A stretch of 36,411 nt of DNA. Source: a bacterium. GTDB taxonomy: Bacteria; Patescibacteriota; Minisyncoccia; Phycocordibacterales; Phycocordibacteraceae. The notes under the pieces were generated by a model. That model saw nothing but the letters and a program-made list of their open reading frames with translations. It was not told the origin of the DNA and did no database searches. The DNA lies in assembly GCA_023267755.1 (NCBI GenBank), contig JAHFMR010000007.1, forward strand, positions 1 through 36,411, written 5' to 3'. This document shows, piece after piece, positions 28,607-36,411 of the stretch (position 1 is its first letter; every line of letters begins with the position of its first letter). Both the position numbers and the translations under genes were made by a program.

Positions 28607-29307
28607 TGAAATTCCATCTCATCACCCTCTTTCCTGAAGCCTGTGATGCCTATTTAAGTGCATCGATACTCGGACGCGCGCGTAAGGAGAAGAAGATTGT
28701 CGTGAAGTATCAGACCCCGCGCGATTACGTCGACAATAAGTGGGGCAAGGTAGACGAGCGCCCCTATGGCGGCGGCCCGGGGATGGTGATGACCGCGCTC
28801 CCGGTGGTGCGCGCGGTCGAGAGGTCTCTCAAGTCTCGTAAAATCCCGAGGGGCACCCTCGTGAACCTCGTGAAGCACGAGGGTGCCCCTCGGGACCGAA
28901 AGCCGGTGATTATCTGGTTCTCGCCAGCAGGGAAGCAGTTCACCAATAAGGACGCCGATGCGCTCGCCAAGTATAGCGATGTGGTGCTCGTCTGCGGCCG
29001 CTACGAAGGGATAGATGAACGCGCCAAGAAGATGCTAAAGACGCTCGCGCCGATAAAGGAGTACGCCGTGGGTGAGGCGGTCTATACCGGTGGGGAAGTG
29101 CCCGCTCTCGCGATAGTAGACGCAGTCACACGTCGCCTCCCGGGCGTCCTCGGCAAGGACGCCTCAGTCGAGGAGCGCCGTATCGCCAGCAGCGCGGTCT
29201 ACACCCGCCCCGAGACTATTTCATATAAAAAGAAGAATTATAAAGTACCCAAGGTCCTTCAGACCGGTCATCATGCGGAGATTGACAAGTGGAGGGGAAA
29301 GAGCTAA
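28606..29307 (+). CDS. trmD: tRNA (guanine37-N1)-methyltransferase with a palindrome-encoded insertion
   Basis: TrmD methylates G37 of tRNAs to prevent frameshifting, using SAM in a trefoil knot. Family motifs are present: MKFHLITLFPE (start), RPYGGGPGMVM (52-62), WFSPAGKQF (104-112), LVCGRYEGIDERA (128-140) and the knot VGEAVYTGGEVPALAIVDAVTRRLPGVLG. Between KSLKSRKI-like helix (to about 80) and KPVIIWFSP there is an extra segment, about residues 81-97 (PRGTLVNLVKHEGAPRD), encoded by a 20-bp palindrome. The E. coli protein has only a short AAAGEGAK link here. ATG 28606 is preferred over GTG 28603. Confidence 0.95.
   Translation: MKFHLITLFPEACDAYLSASILGRARKEKKIVVKYQTPRDYVDNKWGKVDERPYGGGPGMVMTALPVVRAVERSLKSRKIPRGTLVNLVKHEGAPRDRKPVIIWFSPAGKQFTNKDADALAKYSDVVLVCGRYEGIDERAKKMLKTLAPIKEYAVGEAVYTGGEVPALAIVDAVTRRLPGVLGKDASVEERRIASSAVYTRPETISYKKKNYKVPKVLQTGHHAEIDKWRGKS
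28844..28895. repeat. RPE-like palindromic element inserted in frame in trmD
   Basis: Perfect 20-base arms TCCCGAGGGGCACCCTCGTG (28844-28863) and its complement (28876-28895) enclose 12 bases. The core CGAGGGGCACCCTCGT is identical to that in rnhB, and its left arm is read in the same frame (RGTLV) in both genes. The right arms are read in different frames. Confidence 0.9.
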
Positions 29308-29371
29308 ACCTCACACAGAAGTAGCTACAAAATACTTTTCCCAATCCACTTCAGACACGAAAGGAATAGCC

Positions 29372-29725
29372 ATGGCAACAGATGGACCCAATCCACCTCC
29401 CTGCAATCCCTGGATTTTCAAGTTCGGCAAGGGCGTCTGCGTTCTTGACGGGAGCTCCAACGCGGTAGAACGTTGGGTCCGGTCGGTAGCCAAGAGAGCA
29501 CATGCTCGCGTCGACTGGCACTACAGCGGCGGGCGCGCAAACGTGCTGCATCTGGGCTTCTCCATGAGCCGTCAACGCGTTCTGAACGCGATTTACGAGC
29601 TTGAAGGTGAACTCAATGGCCGCATTTTGAGTGTTGACGGACCAGTCCTTTATCGAAAGGGTGACCGAGTGCCGAAAGGCACTATCGCTATCGATCCCGA
29701 CATCGGCGTGATTATCCAGAAATAA
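29372..29725 (+). CDS. protein of unknown function (SD-led)
   Basis: The 117-residue protein starts at ATG 29372 with AAAGGAA 9 bases upstream. It is a compact alpha/beta sequence: PWIFKFGKGVCVLDGSS, VERWVRSVAKRAHARVDWHYSGGRANVLHLGF, LNAIYELEGELNGRILSVDGP and a beta-rich end GTIAIDPDIGVIIQK. I cannot name a family. The terminator follows 11 bases after the stop. It is probably a monocistronic unit between trmD and a convergent small gene. Confidence 0.65.
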   Translation: MATDGPNPPPCNPWIFKFGKGVCVLDGSSNAVERWVRSVAKRAHARVDWHYSGGRANVLHLGFSMSRQRVLNAIYELEGELNGRILSVDGPVLYRKGDRVPKGTIAIDPDIGVIIQK

Positions 29726-29736
29726 CCGGACCTCTT

Positions 29737-29767
29737 AGCCGCCCCAGAACATCGGGGCGGCTTTGTT
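29737..29767 (+). terminator. intrinsic terminator after gene 29372-29725
   Basis: AGCCGCCCC pairs with GGGGCGGCT around 8 bases, followed by TTGTTTT. Confidence 0.88.
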
Positions 29768-29788
29768 TTGTCTCGGTATGTCGTTAGT

Positions 29789-29823
29789 AAAAAATAAAAA
29801 GGCCCTGCGGTACTGCAGGGCCT
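29789..29823 (-). terminator. intrinsic terminator of minus-strand gene 29847-30047
   Basis: On the minus strand AGGCCCTGC pairs with GCAGGGCCT around 6 bases, followed by TTTTATTTTTT. It supports the reality of the 66-codon gene. Confidence 0.9.
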
Positions 29824-29846
29824 CTGAGGCGAGACGCTCGGACTGG

Positions 29847-30047
29847 CTAGGCCAGCAACGCGTCGGTGGTGGCGGTGGCGTATGCCTGGAGCATCTCCGG
29901 AGGCAAGACGCGCATCCGCGATTCCTGCATCAGGCCCCGGAGGAGCCGGAAGAGGGAAGCGCGATCTCCGAGCTTGGCGGCGGCTTGTACGGCCTCGTTT
30001 TGCTTCAGGTCGGCGATAACCATTGCTACGGCAGATGGAATGTTCAT
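29847..30047 (-). CDS. 66-residue helical protein (SD-led)
   Basis: A short, helix-rich protein (MNIPSAVAMVIADLKQNEAVQAAAKLGD..., ending ATATTDALLA). It has no Cys, no obvious membrane span and no family I can name; the middle (SLFRLLRGLMQESRMRVLPPEML) may form a helix pair. Reality is backed by signals: TTGCAA-N16-TATAAT upstream, a Shine-Dalgarno GAGGAG 6 bases before ATG, and a strong terminator. It could be a small regulator or a leader-type peptide; this cannot be decided from sequence. Confidence 0.65.
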   Translation of the reverse strand: MNIPSAVAMVIADLKQNEAVQAAAKLGDRASLFRLLRGLMQESRMRVLPPEMLQAYATATTDALLA

Positions 30048-30059
30048 TTAAGTCTCCTC

Positions 30060-30103
30060 AGTTAAGAACTGTTTAATTATACACCATATCAAATATTTTG
30101 CAA
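30060..30103 (-). promoter_or_regulatory. consensus-like promoter and possible operator of gene 29847-30047
   Basis: On the minus strand TTGCAA (30103-30098) and TATAAT (30081-30076) are 16 bases apart. Between the -10 and the SD lies CAGTT-AAG-AACTG (30060-30072), a short inverted repeat that could be an operator. Confidence 0.55.
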
Positions 30104-30323
30104 GTCCCTATTTCTGCTTATCCCCACGTGGTTTTGAGGGGGTTGCACAGAGAGAGGCGGGGTGGTAGCTTGGGGAGACAAGATACGAGTGAGTCACGGA
30201 GGGCGGGGACAGTAAAGATTCATACGGGAACTGAAAGAAACGCGATAGCGAGAGCGGATTTATTTCCGTGCGTTCGCATTTATATATGTCAGTGTGCGAT
30301 TAATCACCTCAACTCGACCTCAC
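30104..30323. other. non-coding gap before rpoB
   Basis: About 220 bases with no convincing ORF. A run of G-rich sequence (GGCGGGGTGGTAGCTTGGGG) is followed by AT-rich bases with TATATA near 30281 and GATTAAT at 30298-30304. An L10-type leader or riboswitch was not recognised. The gap is long enough for the rpoBC promoter and leader, but I could not fix a start site. Confidence 0.4.
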
Positions 30324-33300
30324 ATGCGTAAGAACATCGTCCAGAAGACTTTCGGTGCGTTCCGGGCCCCTTCGGTTCCGTTTCCGGATCTCGTCGGCCA
30401 CCAGCGCGGCTCCTTCGACTGGCTCCTTAAGGACGGCCTCACCGAGCTCTTCAAGGAGTTCTCTCCTATTACGGATTATTCGGGGAAGAAGTTCGAGCTC
30501 CGCTTCGAGGGCTTCGAGATTGGCGAGCCTAAGTACGATGAAGTCTTTGCGCGCGAGAATATGCGCACCTACGAAGCGCCGGTTAAGGCGACCGTGAAGC
30601 TCATTAATAAAACCTTCGGCTCGGAGAAGAGTCAGGAAATCTTCCTCACCGATATGCCGATTATGACGCCGCACGGCTCATTCATCGTCTCGGGCGTGGA
30701 GCGTGCTATCGTCCCGCAGCTCGCACGCAGCTTCGGTGCGTTCTTCGTCTCCGAGCTCCTGCGCGGTAAGCCGTACTTCGGTGCCAAGATTATTCCGCTC
30801 CGCGGTGTGTGGATCGAGATCGACTCCGAAGCAGACGGTGCCGTCTTCGTGAAGATAGACAGGAAGCGTAAGTTCCCTATCACCCAGCTCCTCACCGTTT
30901 TCGGCGGAGGTCTCGGCGAGGCAGTCACCAAGCACTTTACTAAGGATCCGCTCGCACTCGCCGCGATTAAGGCGACGCTCGAGCACGACGAGGCCAAGTC
31001 AATAGAAGAGGCCTATATCGAGATCCACCGCCGTATGCGCGACGGCGATCTCGCCACACCCGAGAACGCCAAGAACTTTGTCCAATCGCTCTTCTCAGTG
31101 GAGCGTTATGACATCGGCAAGGTCGGCCGCCACCGCCTGAACGCACGCTTCGGCCTCCCGACTACCGAGAAGGCGCTCGAGAAGCGCGTCCTCGGCCTCG
31201 CCGACTTTGTGCACATTGTTTCAGAAATAACTAAGTTGAACGCCGACCCCTCGGCGCGCCCAGATGATATCGATCACCTCGGGTTCCGTCGCGTGCGCTT
31301 CGTAGGCGAGCTGCTCCAGGCGCGTATGCGTGTGGGTATGAGCCGTATGAAGCGCAATATTCAGGATCGTATGAGCACTATCGAGAGCGAGACCACGCTG
31401 CCGATGGCGCTTGTGAATCCGCGCCCATTTCACGCATCGGTGCACGAATTCTTCACCGCCAACCAGCTCTCGCAGTTTATGGATCAGCAGAATATCCTCT
31501 CGGAGCTCGAGAATATGCGCACCTTCTCGGCACTCGGTCCCGGCGGACTCACTCGCGAGCGCGCTGGCTTCGAAGTGCGCGATGTGCACCCGAGCCACTA
31601 CGGACGCCTCTGCCCGATACATACGCCAGAAGGTCAGAACATCGGCCTTATCCTCCATATGGCTACCCACGCCCGCACCAACGACTTCGGCGTCATCGAG
31701 ACTCCCTATGTGAAGGTGAAGAACGGTAAGGTGACTGAAGATATCATTTACCTCAACGCGCTCGACGAAGAGCTCGAGACAATTGCGCACGGCGCCACCA
31801 AGCTCGACGATGACGGTCGCATCACGACTGATCATGTCGAGGCGCGCTACAAGGGCGACCCGATTATCGTCTCGCGCGAGGCAGTCACGCTTATGGACGC
31901 ATCGACCTATCAGATGTTCTCCGTGGCCACGTGTATGATCCCGTTCGTCGATCACGACGACGCGAACCGTGCCTTGATGGGTAGCAATATGCAGAAGCAG
32001 GCGACCCCGGTCCTCATCCCCGAGGCCCCGCTTGTCGCTACCGGCATCGAGACGCACGCAGCACGCAGCACCGGCCGTCTCGTTCTTGCTGCAGAAGCGG
32101 GCGAGGTGACGCACGTTGATGCGCGCAAGATTATTGTTGAAAATAAGGAAGGGAAGAAGAAGGAGTATCACCTCCAGGGCCTCACCCAGACCAATCAGAA
32201 CTCGGCCTTTATGCAGCGCCCGTCAGTGGTGCTCGGCGACAAGGTCAAGAAGGGCGATGTTCTCGGAGACAACTCCTCTACCGCAGACGGTCAGCTCGCG
32301 CTCGGTCAGAACGTGCGTGTTGCGTTTATGAGCTGGAACGGCGCCAACTACGAAGACGCCATCATCATCAGCGAGCGTCTCGTCGAGGAAGCCAAGTTTA
32401 CTACCGTACATATTGAGGACTTTGATTGTGTCGTGCGCGACACCAAGCTCGGTCCCGAAACCACCACACACGATATCCCGAACGTCGGCGAGATGCGCCT
32501 CAAGAATCTCGACGAAGAGGGCGTCATCCGCATTGGTGCTGAAGTGCGCCCGGGTGATATCCTCGTCGGCAAGGTGACGCCTAAGGGCGAGACTCAGCTC
32601 ACGCCAGAAGAGCGTCTCCTCCGCTCCATCTTCGGCGACAAGGCTAAGGACGTGAAGGATACCAGTCTCCGTATGGAGGGTGGCAAGCGCGGTCGCGTTA
32701 TCGGCGTGCGCGTCTTCTCTCGCGAGAAGGGCGACCAGCTCGAGACGGGCATCATCAAGAAGATCGTGGTGACTGTTGCGCAGGTGCGTAACGTGTCGGT
32801 GGGCGACAAGCTCGCTGGCCGTCACGGCAACAAGGGCGTTATCAGCCGCGTGCTTCCGGTCGAGGATATGCCGTACGACAAGGACGGCAATCCGATTGAT
32901 CTCATCCTCACCCCGCTCGGCGTCCCGAGCCGTATGAACCTCGGACAGATTCTCGAGATGCACCTGGGCTTGGCAGCCAACTCGCTCGGCTATCAGGCCG
33001 TGGTGCCACCCTTTGCTGGCGCGACACCCGACGAGATTCGCGACGAGCTCGAGCACGCCGGCTTCTCACGCTCAGGCAAGATGAAGCTCTACGACGGCCG
33101 CTCAGGCGAGCAGTTCGCCCAAGAAATTGCCGTGGGCTATATGTACGTGCTTAAGCTACATCACATGGTGGAGGACAAGATCCATATGCGTTCCATCGGT
33201 CCGTACTCGCTCATCACTCAGCAGCCGCTCGGCGGCAAGGCGCAGAACGGCGGCCAGCGCTTCGGCGAAATGGAAGTGTGGGCGCTGCTCGGCTACGGCG

Positions 33301-33500
33301 CTGCCTATATGCTCCGCGAGATGCTCACGATTAAGTCAGACGATATCCAGGGCCGCTCCGCTGCCTTCGACGCTATTGTGAAGGGCGAGCCTATCAGCCA
33401 CACCGGCACCCCAGCCTCCTTCGCGGTGCTTACCAATCAGATTCGCGGGCTCGCGCTCGATGTCGATCCGCTGAATCTGCCGCCAGAACCGGACGCGTAA
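30324..33500 (+). CDS. rpoB: RNA polymerase beta subunit
   Basis: The 1058-residue catalytic subunit. Landmarks are FMDQQNILSEL...FSALGPGGLTRERAGFEVRDVHPSHYGRLCPIHTPEGQNIGLI (rifampicin region and fork, from residue 382), GNKGVISRVLPVEDMPYDKDGNPIDLILTPLGVPSRMNLGQILE, and MRSIGPYSLITQQPLGGKAQNGGQRFGEMEVWALLGYGAAY. The start ATG 30324 (MRKNIVQKTFG) replaces the track start at 30294. In the rifampicin region it has N397 at the E. coli H526 place and T400 at the R529 place. The rpoC gene follows after 25 bases. Confidence 0.97.
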   Translation: MRKNIVQKTFGAFRAPSVPFPDLVGHQRGSFDWLLKDGLTELFKEFSPITDYSGKKFELRFEGFEIGEPKYDEVFARENMRTYEAPVKATVKLINKTFGSEKSQEIFLTDMPIMTPHGSFIVSGVERAIVPQLARSFGAFFVSELLRGKPYFGAKIIPLRGVWIEIDSEADGAVFVKIDRKRKFPITQLLTVFGGGLGEAVTKHFTKDPLALAAIKATLEHDEAKSIEEAYIEIHRRMRDGDLATPENAKNFVQSLFSVERYDIGKVGRHRLNARFGLPTTEKALEKRVLGLADFVHIVSEITKLNADPSARPDDIDHLGFRRVRFVGELLQARMRVGMSRMKRNIQDRMSTIESETTLPMALVNPRPFHASVHEFFTANQLSQFMDQQNILSELENMRTFSALGPGGLTRERAGFEVRDVHPSHYGRLCPIHTPEGQNIGLILHMATHARTNDFGVIETPYVKVKNGKVTEDIIYLNALDEELETIAHGATKLDDDGRITTDHVEARYKGDPIIVSREAVTLMDASTYQMFSVATCMIPFVDHDDANRALMGSNMQKQATPVLIPEAPLVATGIETHAARSTGRLVLAAEAGEVTHVDARKIIVENKEGKKKEYHLQGLTQTNQNSAFMQRPSVVLGDKVKKGDVLGDNSSTADGQLALGQNVRVAFMSWNGANYEDAIIISERLVEEAKFTTVHIEDFDCVVRDTKLGPETTTHDIPNVGEMRLKNLDEEGVIRIGAEVRPGDILVGKVTPKGETQLTPEERLLRSIFGDKAKDVKDTSLRMEGGKRGRVIGVRVFSREKGDQLETGIIKKIVVTVAQVRNVSVGDKLAGRHGNKGVISRVLPVEDMPYDKDGNPIDLILTPLGVPSRMNLGQILEMHLGLAANSLGYQAVVPPFAGATPDEIRDELEHAGFSRSGKMKLYDGRSGEQFAQEIAVGYMYVLKLHHMVEDKIHMRSIGPYSLITQQPLGGKAQNGGQRFGEMEVWALLGYGAAYMLREMLTIKSDDIQGRSAAFDAIVKGEPISHTGTPASFAVLTNQIRGLALDVDPLNLPPEPDA

Positions 33501-33525
33501 TTTTATTAACCAGAACTTTTCCTCT

Positions 33526-36411
<2,886 letters not shown>

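Noticed and set aside
30104-30323. Riboswitch or ribosomal-protein leader before rpoB
   Set aside because: No convincing long pairing or known leader pattern was found by eye; noted only as a non-coding gap.

Overview
The window reads like a chromosomal segment of a reduced bacterium of the Candidate Phyla Radiation (Patescibacteria, most likely a Parcubacteria-type lineage). This placement is inferred from gene content and not from a marker-gene tree. The supporting signs are trimmed or rearranged core proteins (a hingeless short SMC, a ThrRS without its editing half, a single-chain PheRS, a short RF1), a cysteine-free L32, surface proteins with GCMDPTATNYNP-type repeats, and many very small genes. 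UGA, UAA and UAG are all used as stops, so the standard bacterial code applies.

Layout. 1-3468: the end of an unknown gene, then rpmE, prfA, rpsB, tsf, a small membrane protein and tRNA-Thr(UGU). 3515-5751: an accessory islet with a RelE/ParE-type toxin and its antitoxin, a 50-residue Cys-rich protein missing from the ORF track, two membrane-anchored proteins and a Cys/His protein. 5826-8933 (minus): a thioredoxin-fold membrane protein, a membrane GT2 glycosyltransferase and a mitochondrial-type PheRS. 9017-11074: gyrB. 11134-15148: a surface cluster with a CARDB-like protein, a sortase, a secreted Cys-rich protein and a poly-Pro/poly-Gly surface protein with an IPQTG motif. 15129-19687 (minus): thrS and dnaE. 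19711-25113: rnhB, a His-rich small gene, rpmF, a nusB-Nudix fusion, rnc and smc. 25149-30047: an unknown gene, rnr (minus), a candidate small RNA, rpsP, a KH-domain gene, trmD and two small SD-led genes. 30324-36411: rpoB and the first 962 codons of rpoC, which the ORF track omits because it runs off the edge.

The most informative signals are not single genes. (1) RPE-like palindromic elements sit in frame inside rnhB and trmD. They share a 16-base core, and each arm is itself a 6-3-6 mini-hairpin. Another repeat is shared between dnaE and the rpmE-prfA gap. (2) Many genes have an extended -10 box (TGnTATAcT-like) ending only 6-9 bases before the start codon, which predicts widespread leaderless mRNAs. 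dnaE and rnhB appear to share one palindromic -10. (3) A second set of small genes instead has a clear Shine-Dalgarno sequence, a longer leader and usually its own terminator. (4) Several core enzymes have unusual domain content. All of this comes from reading the sequence by eye; no search, alignment or folding program was run.
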